A stretch of DNA of 64,000 nt from assembly GCA_016199985.1 (NCBI GenBank), contig JACQFQ010000033.1:1-64000 (forward strand). Reading direction: 5' to 3'. Origin of the DNA: Verrucomicrobiota bacterium. GTDB lineage: Bacteria > Verrucomicrobiota > Verrucomicrobiia > Limisphaerales > UBA11320. The stretch's first letter is position 1. Each line of letters begins with the position of its first letter. Both the position numbers and the translations under genes were made by a program. Shown here in pieces: positions 7,966 through 16,330 of this stretch. The notes under the pieces are model-generated. The model ran no database searches. It was not told where the DNA came from and saw only the letters and a program-made list of their open reading frames with translations.

Positions 7966-8922
7966 ATGAGATCCACCCGGAGTTCACTCGCCCCGATCTC
8001 GCTCGCGCTCATTGTCGTGGGGCTCCTCAGCGGTGGGGCGTGCTGGGCTGCAGGAAGCGACTCGGCGGCGGGCGAGGCTGGAGGCATGTTCCGGTGGCGT
8101 CCGTTCTTGGGGCCGTTTCACTCCCTGGTTCTGCACTATCCCATCGGGTTTCTCACCATGGCATTCCTCCTGGAGATCCGTTCGCTTCGGGATGTTAGCG
8201 TGGAACGGAGGCGCATCACCCGACTTGTGATCTGGCTCAGCCTTCTGAGCGGTCTGGCCTCCGCAGGGCTCGGAATCCTGCGCGCGGGAGGCGGGGGTTA
8301 CGACCCCAAGGCTGTAAGCCTGCACCGCTGGTTTGGTCTTTCCATCCCCGTCTCGACACTGATGGCTCTGTTCGCGCAGAGCGTCTCCTTCCGGACCCCG
8401 GGTCATCGCGGTTGGCTTTGGACCTATCGCGGCCTCCTGACCGTCACGCTCGGACTCCTGGTCACGGGAAGCCATCTCGGCGGCAACCTGACCCATGGTT
8501 CACACTACCTCACTCAACATGCCCCGCCATTTGTGAAGACGCTGCTTGAAGAAGACAGCGAGGGCCTTTCGCCAGAAGCGCATCCCTCACCCAGCCCGGC
8601 ATCCGGAACAGCCGCCTCGGCGCACGAGGCGCTCCGATCCAAGTGCATCCGATGCCACGGGCCGGAGAAGCAGAAAGGAAACTACCGATTAGATCAGGCT
8701 GAATCGGCGCGGCGCGGCGGGGAGAGCGGAAAGGCTGCGATCAAGCCCGGAGATCCCTTCTCCAGCGAATTGGTCCGATTGATTTTTCTTCCCCGAAGTC
8801 ACGAGGATGCGATGCCTCCCGAAGGAAAGGAGGCTCTCACCCCGGATGAAATTGCGACCGTGATCCGTTGGATTCAAGAAGGAGCCATTTTCCCCGACGA
8901 CCCGCCGTACGACAAGAAGTAG
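7966..8922 (+). CDS. DUF2231-like membrane protein with C-terminal PSCyt1-type cytochrome c
   Basis: After a signal or anchor segment (residues ~9-29) come four hydrophobic segments between ~50 and 170 with conserved histidines (LVLHYPIGFL, SLHRWFGL, LVTGSHLGGNLTHG). This is the DUF2231-like predicted membrane part found at the front of many PVC cytochromes. The C-terminal part (~215-318) is a planctomycete-type cytochrome c (PSCyt1): CIRCHGPEKQKGNYRLDQ with the heme motif at 227-231, then MPPEGKEALTPDEIATVIRWI, where the Met is the likely sixth heme ligand. An AAGGAAAG ribosome site precedes the ATG. Membrane-bound electron transfer is the likely role; partner unknown. Confidence 0.8.
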   Translation: MRSTRSSLAPISLALIVVGLLSGGACWAAGSDSAAGEAGGMFRWRPFLGPFHSLVLHYPIGFLTMAFLLEIRSLRDVSVERRRITRLVIWLSLLSGLASAGLGILRAGGGGYDPKAVSLHRWFGLSIPVSTLMALFAQSVSFRTPGHRGWLWTYRGLLTVTLGLLVTGSHLGGNLTHGSHYLTQHAPPFVKTLLEEDSEGLSPEAHPSPSPASGTAASAHEALRSKCIRCHGPEKQKGNYRLDQAESARRGGESGKAAIKPGDPFSSELVRLIFLPRSHEDAMPPEGKEALTPDEIATVIRWIQEGAIFPDDPPYDKK

Positions 8923-9252
8923 CAAGCAGACCCAAGGTCACATCGTAACCGTCCGGCGGAGCGTGCGGCGTCGGCGGGGCGGCGAGAAGTTCGAGGGTAA
9001 CATTGGCTCCTGGAAACACTCAGGGTTCAGCGTCGACCAAAGCGTGCGGCTGGAGGCATGGGCTTTGTCCGAACGCAGCCCAAATTCGAGTTTTCAAAAC
9101 GCTTTTCCGGCCAGGGCTGGAAGAGGATTCTCGCGTGGAGCGGCCGCCGCGGCCGCTCCACGCGAGAATCCTCTTCCACCACCCTTCCACACCCGGTTCA
9201 GAGGGAACTTCTCATTGCCTCAGCTTCTCCGGACCGCCATGGTCACTTCGCT
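8923..9252. other. Intergenic region with a large palindrome, no supported gene
   Basis: About 330 bases between the cytochrome gene and the LamG protein. It contains the 29-bp-arm inverted repeat listed separately. An open frame runs through the palindrome into the LamG gene, but its peptide (GWKRILAWSGRRGRSTRESSST) is simply the palindrome read through, so I treat this stretch as non-coding. Confidence 0.5.
9118..9178. repeat. Perfect inverted repeat, 29-bp arms, 3-base loop
   Basis: The left arm 9118-9146 begins TGGAAGAGGATTCTCGCG and ends GGAGCGGCCG. The right arm 9150-9178 is its exact reverse complement. The loop is CCG (9147-9149). No T-run follows on either side, so it is not a standard intrinsic terminator. 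Arms this long and perfect suggest a mobile repetitive palindrome (REP/MITE-like), a protein-binding site, or recent insertion. Confidence 0.9.
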
Positions 9253-12240
9253 TTGAAAAAGCATATTCCTATCAGTATCAGTCGAGAGAGACTGAAACAG
9301 TTGAGCGCGGTAGCCTTGGCCGTTGCCGGCGCCGCGATGGAATCCAACTCGACGCAGGCGGCCACGCTGGCAGCAGGCTGGGATTTTGAAAAAGTCGAAG
9401 CCGATGGGATTACCATCAAAAGCGTGGTGGGCGATACGGTGGGAATCATCAACGGCAGCGCGATGCAGACTGATGCCAATGGTGGCCGGCCCAACGGCGG
9501 CGGACACGGGTTTGATGTCTCCTTCAGCCACCCCGGCTGGCTTCAGGTTGACAATAAAAATGGCGCGACAAAGGTCCTCACCACAGCGGCAGCGAATGAC
9601 TCGATGACGGTTGTTCTGTGGCAGCAGAACAAAAGCAACCCCAACGCCAGCTCGTTCTGGGCGTCTTCCGAGCGCAACAACCGATGGTTCCAATCCCACA
9701 TTCCCTGGTCTGATGGAGCCATCTACTTCGACACCGCGGGTGGCTGCTGTGCCACACCCGGACAGCGCCTGGGCGCCAACGTCCTCAACACGTTCCCGAA
9801 TCACGCCTGGACGGCGTGGCACCACTACGCCTTTGTGAAGGATCACGGCGCCAAGCGAATCTATGTCGACGGCAATTTGCTCATCGGCCAGCTTTCCGGC
9901 GCTAACCCGTTGGATGTAGGTGCGGCGAACTTTCGATTCAGCGTTGGCGCGGCAGACAAAGTCTTTCCGCCAGACGCCGTCATTGACGATTTTGCCATTT
10001 TCAAAGGCGTCCTCTCGGAGGTTGAGATCAAGGCTCTGGCCAATGGCAGCCCGCTCGCCTCGGTGAACGACACTGACGGAGATGGGATGCCCGATACCTG
10101 GGAAATCGCCCACGGTTTCAACCCGAATGATCCGAGCGACGCCGCCAAAGATTGTGACGGCGACGGCGTGAGCAACCTGGGCGAGTACATGGCCGGCGCC
10201 GACCCGTGCGACATCACTCCTCCCACGCTCGTTGGCGCAGCGGCCACGGAAACCTACAGCGAGGTGATCGTCACGTTTTCGGAGACCGTGGATCCGGTCG
10301 TGGCCGCGAACAAGTCCCACTACTCAATCACTCCGGCCCTGTTGATTTCGGCCGCTTCGGCGAAGGGGAGTGTCGTAACTCTCATCACTGCGCCGCAGGC
10401 GCCCGGTGCGACGAAGTACACCGTCAAGGTCAATGGCGTCATGGACACTTCAAAGAACAAGGTGCCGGCGAACAGCACGGCGGTGTTCTATTCGTATCTC
10501 TCAACCCAAACCGGAGTTCTCAAGTTGTCTTACTGGGGAAGTATCACAGGAACTCCGGTCGACAACCTGTATGACGACCCGCGCTATCCAACGTCACCAG
10601 ACTTCATTCAGACCGTCTTCTCCTTCAATAGCCGTGACGCATTTCTGGACGATTCACATGAGAACTTCGGCGCTACCATTGAGGGCTACCTGACTCCGAC
10701 GGAGTCCGGCGACTATCGGTTCTTCCTGGCGAGCGATGATGCTTCGCAGCTGTTCCTCAGCACCGATAACCAGGAAGCCAACCTGACCCAGATCGCCGAG
10801 CAAACCAGTTGCTGTAATGTTTTCACCGAGCCCGACTCGCCTCTGACCAGTGAGCCGATCCCACTAGTCGCAGGCAAGAATTACTTCATCCGTGCCGCCT
10901 ACAAAGAGGGCAGCGGCAGCGACTATTTGCGGGTGGCGTGGCGCAGAGAAGTCGATCCAACCCCGGCTTCTTTGCTGTCGGCTATTCCAGGAAAATTTCT
11001 CTCGTCCGCCACGAGGCTCTCGGCGCCCCCGGAAGGAGCCTTCCTGACGCAGAGACCTGGCGCCGATGCCAAGGACGTGGCGCCGAACACGCACGTCACG
11101 ATCGTTCATCGTGATGGGAAGACCGCATGGACGGCCAATAACACCAGCCTGACGCTCGACGGCGTGAAAGTTGCCCCGACGTTCAATAAGGAAGGCTCGG
11201 TGGCGACAATCGACTTGCCGCCGAGCGGTCTGCTCGCGAGCAATTCGCTTCACACCGTTGCGCTCGGTTATCTTGATGCGGGCGGGGATCCGGCGACGCT
11301 GACTTATTCCTTCACAGTCCTCAAGTATGACGGACCCACGAAAGACAAGGTCAGGGGTTACCCCGCCGTGATCACGGGCGCCGCGGTCTACTCGGAGAAT
11401 GGCGGAGGTCATTCGGGCAAGGGGGGTGACTATGCCATGGATCTGACCACGGAGGGCGGGGCCATTGTGAACTTCGACGCGACCTGGGTGAACGCGGCCT
11501 TTGCGAAGGATGAGGTTTCCGTTGGTTTCTGGATCAAGAGGCATGACATCCAAGGCAGTTCCGCATTCTGGTTCAACTCTCCTTCGAGCAACTATGGTCA
11601 GCGCGGTTTCCAGGCTCACGTACCGTGGAGCGACAACACCCTGTACTATGACACTGCGGGCTGCTGCGGCATCGGCCAGCGTAGCAGCGTGGAGATTGCA
11701 ACGTTCCCCGATTATTCGGGGAATATCACGTGGTGGACGGCCAATTGGCACTATTTCGTCTTCTCGAAGAAAGCGCATGACAAACAGGTCTGGATCGACG
11801 GCAAGCTCTTCCTCGAGGCCCCTCTTGCCGTCCCGCTGCCTTCAGATATCACCTCGCTGTACCTCGGCTCCACTGGCTACGGCACTGGCTTCATGCATGC
11901 GGTCATCGATGACTTCGCAGTGTTTTCGACGAAACTCTCCGGGGCTCAAATCTTTTCACTCGCGAGTGGATTGCTCCCATCGGCCCTGGGGCCGAGCGCC
12001 GGACTTGTTGCCTATTGGGACTTCAATGACATCAAGCTGCCTCCCGGCCCCAAGTTGTTCGCCTCCGATGCCGTTGGCGGCGTTTACTCGGAAGCCGCCG
12101 CCGTCATCGACCCAGTCGCCAAGACCGCCACGATCGGTGTGCCGCTAAAGAAAAAGTTCTTTCGCTTGCAGTCGATCGCTCCCTCGAAAATCACGGGCAT
12201 CTCCGTGAAGGGTAAAAGCGTGGTGATCAGCTACCAGTAA
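9253..12240 (+). CDS. Large secreted protein: LamG, TSP3-like Ca-binding, PA14, LamG
   Basis: The frame is open from 9058, but the first 65 codons read through the palindrome. A TTG at 9253 (LKKHIPISISRERLKQLSAVALAVAGAAM) gives a normal signal peptide and about 995 aa; an ATG at 9337-9345 is the other option. Domain order: LamG/concanavalin-like (~30-250, GWDFEKVEADG ... YVDGNLLIG), a thrombospondin-3/EF-hand-like stretch (DTDGDGMPDTWE ... DCDGDGVSNLGEY), an Ig-like segment (VIVTFSETVDP), a PA14 domain (~410-560, GYLTPTESGDYRFFLASDD), another Ig-like part, and a second LamG near the C-terminus (WFNSPSSNYGQRGFQAH). Such multi-domain proteins are secreted carbohydrate-binding or surface proteins in this phylum. 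No catalytic domain is visible. Confidence 0.8.
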   Translation: MKKHIPISISRERLKQLSAVALAVAGAAMESNSTQAATLAAGWDFEKVEADGITIKSVVGDTVGIINGSAMQTDANGGRPNGGGHGFDVSFSHPGWLQVDNKNGATKVLTTAAANDSMTVVLWQQNKSNPNASSFWASSERNNRWFQSHIPWSDGAIYFDTAGGCCATPGQRLGANVLNTFPNHAWTAWHHYAFVKDHGAKRIYVDGNLLIGQLSGANPLDVGAANFRFSVGAADKVFPPDAVIDDFAIFKGVLSEVEIKALANGSPLASVNDTDGDGMPDTWEIAHGFNPNDPSDAAKDCDGDGVSNLGEYMAGADPCDITPPTLVGAAATETYSEVIVTFSETVDPVVAANKSHYSITPALLISAASAKGSVVTLITAPQAPGATKYTVKVNGVMDTSKNKVPANSTAVFYSYLSTQTGVLKLSYWGSITGTPVDNLYDDPRYPTSPDFIQTVFSFNSRDAFLDDSHENFGATIEGYLTPTESGDYRFFLASDDASQLFLSTDNQEANLTQIAEQTSCCNVFTEPDSPLTSEPIPLVAGKNYFIRAAYKEGSGSDYLRVAWRREVDPTPASLLSAIPGKFLSSATRLSAPPEGAFLTQRPGADAKDVAPNTHVTIVHRDGKTAWTANNTSLTLDGVKVAPTFNKEGSVATIDLPPSGLLASNSLHTVALGYLDAGGDPATLTYSFTVLKYDGPTKDKVRGYPAVITGAAVYSENGGGHSGKGGDYAMDLTTEGGAIVNFDATWVNAAFAKDEVSVGFWIKRHDIQGSSAFWFNSPSSNYGQRGFQAHVPWSDNTLYYDTAGCCGIGQRSSVEIATFPDYSGNITWWTANWHYFVFSKKAHDKQVWIDGKLFLEAPLAVPLPSDITSLYLGSTGYGTGFMHAVIDDFAVFSTKLSGAQIFSLASGLLPSALGPSAGLVAYWDFNDIKLPPGPKLFASDAVGGVYSEAAAVIDPVAKTATIGVPLKKKFFRLQSIAPSKITGISVKGKSVVISYQ

Positions 12241-12588
12241 TGGACGCGCCCAAGCCTGGGAATCGTCCGGTTGCATCGGCTGCGAATCCAGCCGCCGCCG
12301 GTGCGGAGGTCCGCTTGGATCTCCCGTTTGATGCCGGGGTTGGCATTCACCCGATCGCGATACTCTCCGAGCAGGAACACGGCGCAATCCGCCGCCCCCT
12401 TACCCAGCCCAGGAGAAAGCCCAGGCGGTTTACGAACTCAAGAGCGGCTAACCGGGGCTTCGCGCCCTCTCGTCCTGCCGCCATGGGAGAGCCTCGGACG
12501 CAAGAACGGAGCCGCGCGCTTTCGAGCCTGAAAACCGGGCTGCCGGCTTGTAACCGCGTGCCAGGAAGGCAATGTTTGCTCCGCGCGC
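12241..12588. other. Intergenic region with a relic of the 4933-5346 gene end
   Basis: Between the LamG protein and the PaiB-like gene. The 20 bases at 12431-12450 (TACGAACTCAAGAGCGGCTA) are identical to the last coding bases and stop of the small membrane protein ending at 5346, and in the matching frame read ...AVYELKSG-stop. Upstream of this the similarity is lost and the frame is proline/arginine-rich nonsense. The likely reading is a degraded paralogue end or a moved fragment. No intact gene is supported here. Confidence 0.45.
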
Positions 12589-13206
12589 ATGTATATCCCC
12601 ACGGCATTTCGGATACAGGACCCGGAGAAGCTCGCCGGCTTCATCGAGCAACATAGTTTCGCGACTCTCGTCACCCAGAGCGAATCAGGGCCGTTCGCGA
12701 GCCATCTGCCCCTGCTCCTGGATCGCGCGTCGAACCGTCTCCTCGGACACATGGCGCGGGCGAATCCTCAATGGGAACATTTTGCTGAAGGCGGGGAAAC
12801 TCTCGCCGTATTCCACGGGCCGCACGCCTACATATCCCCAAGGTGGTATCGAACGGCGCCCGCTGTGCCGACCTGGAATTATGCTGTCGTCCATGTCCAG
12901 GGGAGCGCGCGGGTCATCGCGGACGAGCCGGAAGTCGCGCGCATCGTCCATCGCACAATCCGATTCTATGAAGGCGACGGCCCCGAGGCCTGGGACGGAA
13001 ACCTGCCGGCGGAGTATGAAGCCCGGATGCTTCGCGGGATCGTGGCTTTCGAGGTGGCGATCACGCGCTGGGAAGGAAAGTTCAAACTGGGGCAGAACCG
13101 GGACAAGGCGGACATCAACGCCGTGCGCTCCGCGCTCAGTCAATCCACCGACCAGGGCGAGCGTCGCCTCGCGGACCTCATGAAACAGGAAGGATGGGTG
13201 GAATGA
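12589..13206 (+). CDS. PaiB-type FMN-binding negative transcriptional regulator
   Basis: The 205-aa protein matches the PaiB family (FMN-binding split-barrel). It opens MYIPTAFRIQDPEKLAGFIEQHSFATLVT, then has SHLPLLLD, GHMARANPQW and the conserved AYISPRWYRTAPAVPTWNYAVVHVQG. The C-terminal half ends KFKLGQNRDKADINAV, also typical. PaiB in Bacillus is a regulator of sporulation and degradative enzymes; in other bacteria the role is unclear, so the regulatory label is by family only. It is about 200 aa, the usual length. It lies upstream of a DUF2007 protein and an MntR-like gene in the same direction, with short gaps. Confidence 0.9.
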   Translation: MYIPTAFRIQDPEKLAGFIEQHSFATLVTQSESGPFASHLPLLLDRASNRLLGHMARANPQWEHFAEGGETLAVFHGPHAYISPRWYRTAPAVPTWNYAVVHVQGSARVIADEPEVARIVHRTIRFYEGDGPEAWDGNLPAEYEARMLRGIVAFEVAITRWEGKFKLGQNRDKADINAVRSALSQSTDQGERRLADLMKQEGWVE

Positions 13207-13245
13207 AAGGATCGCAGGCAAACGCCGACCCATAGGAACAAGAAT

Positions 13246-13485
13246 ATGAAACGCATCTACTCCACGCCGGAAAACGCGCGCATCGGGCTGATCCGAGGAC
13301 TGCTTGAAGCCGCGGGCATTGGCTACGAGATCCGCAATGAAGGGATCTCCCAAGCGATCCCGGGGATCCTGTTCATGCCCGAGATCTGGATTCTGCGGGA
13401 TGAAGACGAGGCCGAATCGAAGGAGATCATCCAGTCCATCCTCTCCTCAGGACAAGACAGTCCTCCGGAAGAATCGGGGCAATGA
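13246..13485 (+). CDS. DUF2007-type small signalling protein
   Basis: A 79-aa protein with an AGGAAC ribosome site 8 bases before the ATG. It reads MKRIYSTPENARIGLIRGLLEAAGIGYEIRNEG ... MPEIWILRDEDEAESKEII, the DUF2007 'putative prokaryotic signal transducing protein' pattern: a beta-alpha-beta-beta-alpha fold that resembles PII proteins. Length and layout match the family. No ligand is known. The acidic tail (DSPPEESGQ) is probably disordered. Confidence 0.85.
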   Translation: MKRIYSTPENARIGLIRGLLEAAGIGYEIRNEGISQAIPGILFMPEIWILRDEDEAESKEIIQSILSSGQDSPPEESGQ

Positions 13486-13503
13486 ACGCAGGCGTCTTCC
13501 CCG

Positions 13504-13550
13504 CGAAGACATAGTCTTCGCCTCCGTCGCCGCGCCCCGCGCGGCGACGG
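13504..13550. promoter_or_regulatory. Two adjacent perfect hairpins upstream of the mntR-like gene
   Basis: The first is a 7-bp inverted repeat with a 3-base loop (CGAAGAC/GTCTTCG, 13504-13520). The second is a 12-bp perfect stem (CCGTCGCCGCGC / GCGCGGCGACGG, loop CCC, 13524-13550). They fill most of the gap between the DUF2007 stop and the mntR-like start. No T-run follows. They could be operators, a terminator remnant or mRNA structure; an autoregulatory site is one possibility. Confidence 0.45.
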
Positions 13551-13581
13551 GGACAATCTGCTTGGCCGCCTGGGAGCGGGT

Positions 13582-14037
13582 GTGATTGAATTTCGGGAAA
13601 TGCCGCAAGAGTCGCCCAGCCAGAGCGCCGAGGACTATCTCGAGAGGATCCAGGAGCTGATCACGGAGAAGGGCTACGCTCGCGTCGTCGACATCGCGGA
13701 ATCTCTCGGAGTCAAGCAGGCCTCCGTCACCAGCATGGTCCAGCGGCTCGGGGAGCTCGGCTATCTCAACTACGAGAAGTACCGGGGGCTCATCCTCACC
13801 GACAAGGGCCGAAGCGTCGCCCTCAGCGTCCAACAGCGGCACGCGACCCTCTCCCGCTTCTTCTCCCTCTTCCTGCTTTCCGCGGAAACGCAGCGCAAGG
13901 ACATCGAAGGCATCGAGCATCATCTCAGCCGCGACACCGTCGATCTGCTCGCGGATCTCGCCGCGTTCTTCGAAAGGAACCCGGCCGTCCTGAAGGACTT
14001 TCTCGACGAGAAGGCGCGCTCCTCGAAGCCTTCCTGA
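13582..14037 (+). CDS. mntR: MntR/DtxR-family metal-dependent repressor
   Basis: A 151-aa protein closely following the Bacillus MntR pattern: SAEDYLERIQELITEKGYARVVDIAESLGV (helix-turn-helix), VTSMVQRLGELGYLNYEKYRGLILTDKG, QQRHATLSRF and DIEGIEHHLS. The metal ligands expected from MntR are all present: Asp and Glu in AEDYLE, His in QQRHATL, and Glu, Glu, His in EGIEHH. The GTG start at 13582 is preceded by GGGAG five bases upstream; an ATG at 13600 is the alternative. It has no Fe/Mn transporter gene next to it, so its targets lie elsewhere. It ends soon after the metal-binding helix without the extra SH3 domain of DtxR, which again fits MntR. Confidence 0.88.
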   Translation: MIEFREMPQESPSQSAEDYLERIQELITEKGYARVVDIAESLGVKQASVTSMVQRLGELGYLNYEKYRGLILTDKGRSVALSVQQRHATLSRFFSLFLLSAETQRKDIEGIEHHLSRDTVDLLADLAAFFERNPAVLKDFLDEKARSSKPS

Positions 14038-14101
14038 GCCCTCGCGGCCTTTCCGCGCAGCGCCGTTGACTTGTCCCCCCCTCTGCCTAAGCTGCCGGAC
14101 A

Positions 14102-16330
14102 ATGATTCTAACGCCAGCCGAATTGGAAAGCCTGGTGGGCCTTGTGCATCAGTCTCCCCACCAGCTGCTCGGGATGCACCCCCTGGGCGATGGCGCGGGC
14201 GTGGTCGTCCGGGCCTTCATCCCATGGGCCCGCAGCGTCGAGGTTCTCCCCACGCACGAAAAAAAGCTGCCTCGGTTCGCCTTGCAACGGATCCACGAAA
14301 GCGGCGTGTTCGAAGGCGTCTGCCGCGACGTCAAGCGGGTCTACGCGTACGACCTCGCGATCAAGAACGAGGCTGGCGATACGCATCGTCAGCGCGACGC
14401 GTATTCTTTTCTCCCCACGCTGGGCGAGACGGACCTCTACTTGTTCGCCCAGGGAAACGAGCGCCGCATCTACGACAAGCTCGGAGCGCATCTACGGAGC
14501 TTCGACGGCGTCGCCGGCACGAGCTTCTCCGTCTGGGCGCCGAACGCGCAGCGCGTGAGCGTCGTGGGAGATTTCAACGGATGGGACGGACGCTGCCATG
14601 CCATGCGCCTGCTCGGCGGCTCCGGCATCTGGGAGATTTTCATCCCCGGGGCGCGCGAGGGCGCCTTGTACAAATTTGAGATCCGGAACGCCCAGGGCGA
14701 CATCGCGCTGAAGACGGATCCCTACGGATTCTTTTTCGAGTCGGCTCCGAAGAACGCGTCGCTGGTGTGGAACACCTCGAAGTTCGCGTGGACGGACGAC
14801 GCCTGGATGAAGGAGCGCGCGGCCCAGAATCCGCTGCGGCGTCCGATGAGCGTGTACGAGCTGCACCTGGGCTCGTGGCGGAAGCGCAACTCGGTCGAGT
14901 CGCTCGGATACCGCGAGCTCGCCGCTCCGCTCGCGGACTATCTGAAGCGCATGGGCTTCACTCACGTCGAGCTGCTGCCGGTTTCCGAGCACGCGTTCTA
15001 TCCGTCCTGGGGTTATCAGGTGACCGGGTTCTACTCGCCCACCTGCCGTTTCGGAACCCCCGACGACTTCCAGTATTTCGTCAACGCGCTGCATGAGGCG
15101 GGGATTGGCGTGCTGATGGATTGGGTGCCGGCGCACTTTCCGCGGGACGACTGGGCCCTGGCGCGATTTGACGGCACGGCTCTCTACGAGCATGAGGATC
15201 CGCGGCAGGGCGCGCATCAGGATTGGGGCACGCTCATCTTCAACTACGGGCGGCACGAAGTGCGGAATTTTCTGACGGCCAACGCGCTGTTCTGGTGCGA
15301 GCGCTATCACATCGACGGGCTCCGGGTCGACGCCGTGGCGTCCATGCTCTATCTCGACTACTCCCGCAAGGCGGGAGAGTGGGTGCCCAACCGTCACGGA
15401 GGCCGCGAGAACCTCGAGGCCGTGGAGTTTCTGAAGGAGTTCAACCACATCCTCCACACCGAGCATCCGGGCGTGTCGACGATCGCGGAGGAATCGACCG
15501 CGTGGCCGATGGTGTCGCGTCCGCCCTATCTGGGAGGGCTGGGCTTCACGCTCAAGTGGAACATGGGGTGGATGCACGACACGCTGGGCTACTTCAAGCG
15601 CGACCCGGTCTACAGGAAGTTCCACCAGAACGACCTCACCTTCGCGATGCTGTATCACAACCATGAAAACTTTGTCCTCCCGCTGTCGCACGACGAAGTG
15701 GTGCATGGGAAGGGATCGCTTCATCGCCGGATGCCGGGCGACGACTGGCAGCGTTTTGCGAATCTTCGAACGCTTCTGGGATATCAGTGGATGTTTCCCG
15801 GCAAGAAGCTGCTCTTCATGGGCGGCGAGTTCGGCCAGACCGACGAATGGAACGCGAACGCCAGCCTGGAATGGTGGCTGCTGGACGCCGGACCCTACCA
15901 CGCCGGCGCGCAGCGCTTCGTGGCGGACCTGAACGCCCTCTACCGGAAGGAGCCTGCGCTCTGGGAAAGCGACTACGAAGCCGAGGGCTTTTTCTGGGTC
16001 GACTGCTCGGATCACGAGAACAGCGTGCTGTCCTTTGTGCGCCAGACCCGCGATCATCGCAGCCGCCTGCTCGTGGTGATGAACCTCACGCCGGTGCTTC
16101 GCACGGATTACCGGCTCGGGGTTCCCGAAGCGGGGCGATGGCTGGAGGCGTTGAACAGCGACGCGGCGGTCTATGGCGGATCGAATCAGGGCAATCTGGG
16201 CGGTGTGTCGACCAACGACATGCCCTGCCACGGACACGCCCAAAGCCTGTCGCTGGCGCTCGGCCCCATGAGCATCGTGGTGTTCAAGCCCGAGCGAACC
16301 GCCCTTTCTCCGACGGCCCCCACGACATGA
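14102..16330 (+). CDS. glgB: 1,4-alpha-glucan branching enzyme GlgB
   Basis: GlgB makes alpha-1,6 branches in glycogen. The 742-aa protein has an N-terminal CBM48-like pair (SFSVWAPNAQRVSVVGDFNGWDGRCHAM at ~141-168) and a GH13 barrel. Catalytic residues by position: nucleophile D410 in DGLRVDAVASMLYLDYS, acid/base E463 in IAEES, and D531 in LSHDEVVHGKGS. The family phrases MGGEFGQTDEWN and NPLRRPMSVYELHLGSWR are present. The ATG at 14102 (MILTPAELESL) is preferred over an in-frame start at 14066 because it begins the aligned domain. It ends in an ATGA overlap with recJ, so the two are translationally coupled. No other glg gene is next to it. Confidence 0.95.
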   Translation: MILTPAELESLVGLVHQSPHQLLGMHPLGDGAGVVVRAFIPWARSVEVLPTHEKKLPRFALQRIHESGVFEGVCRDVKRVYAYDLAIKNEAGDTHRQRDAYSFLPTLGETDLYLFAQGNERRIYDKLGAHLRSFDGVAGTSFSVWAPNAQRVSVVGDFNGWDGRCHAMRLLGGSGIWEIFIPGAREGALYKFEIRNAQGDIALKTDPYGFFFESAPKNASLVWNTSKFAWTDDAWMKERAAQNPLRRPMSVYELHLGSWRKRNSVESLGYRELAAPLADYLKRMGFTHVELLPVSEHAFYPSWGYQVTGFYSPTCRFGTPDDFQYFVNALHEAGIGVLMDWVPAHFPRDDWALARFDGTALYEHEDPRQGAHQDWGTLIFNYGRHEVRNFLTANALFWCERYHIDGLRVDAVASMLYLDYSRKAGEWVPNRHGGRENLEAVEFLKEFNHILHTEHPGVSTIAEESTAWPMVSRPPYLGGLGFTLKWNMGWMHDTLGYFKRDPVYRKFHQNDLTFAMLYHNHENFVLPLSHDEVVHGKGSLHRRMPGDDWQRFANLRTLLGYQWMFPGKKLLFMGGEFGQTDEWNANASLEWWLLDAGPYHAGAQRFVADLNALYRKEPALWESDYEAEGFFWVDCSDHENSVLSFVRQTRDHRSRLLVVMNLTPVLRTDYRLGVPEAGRWLEALNSDAAVYGGSNQGNLGGVSTNDMPCHGHAQSLSLALGPMSIVVFKPERTALSPTAPTT

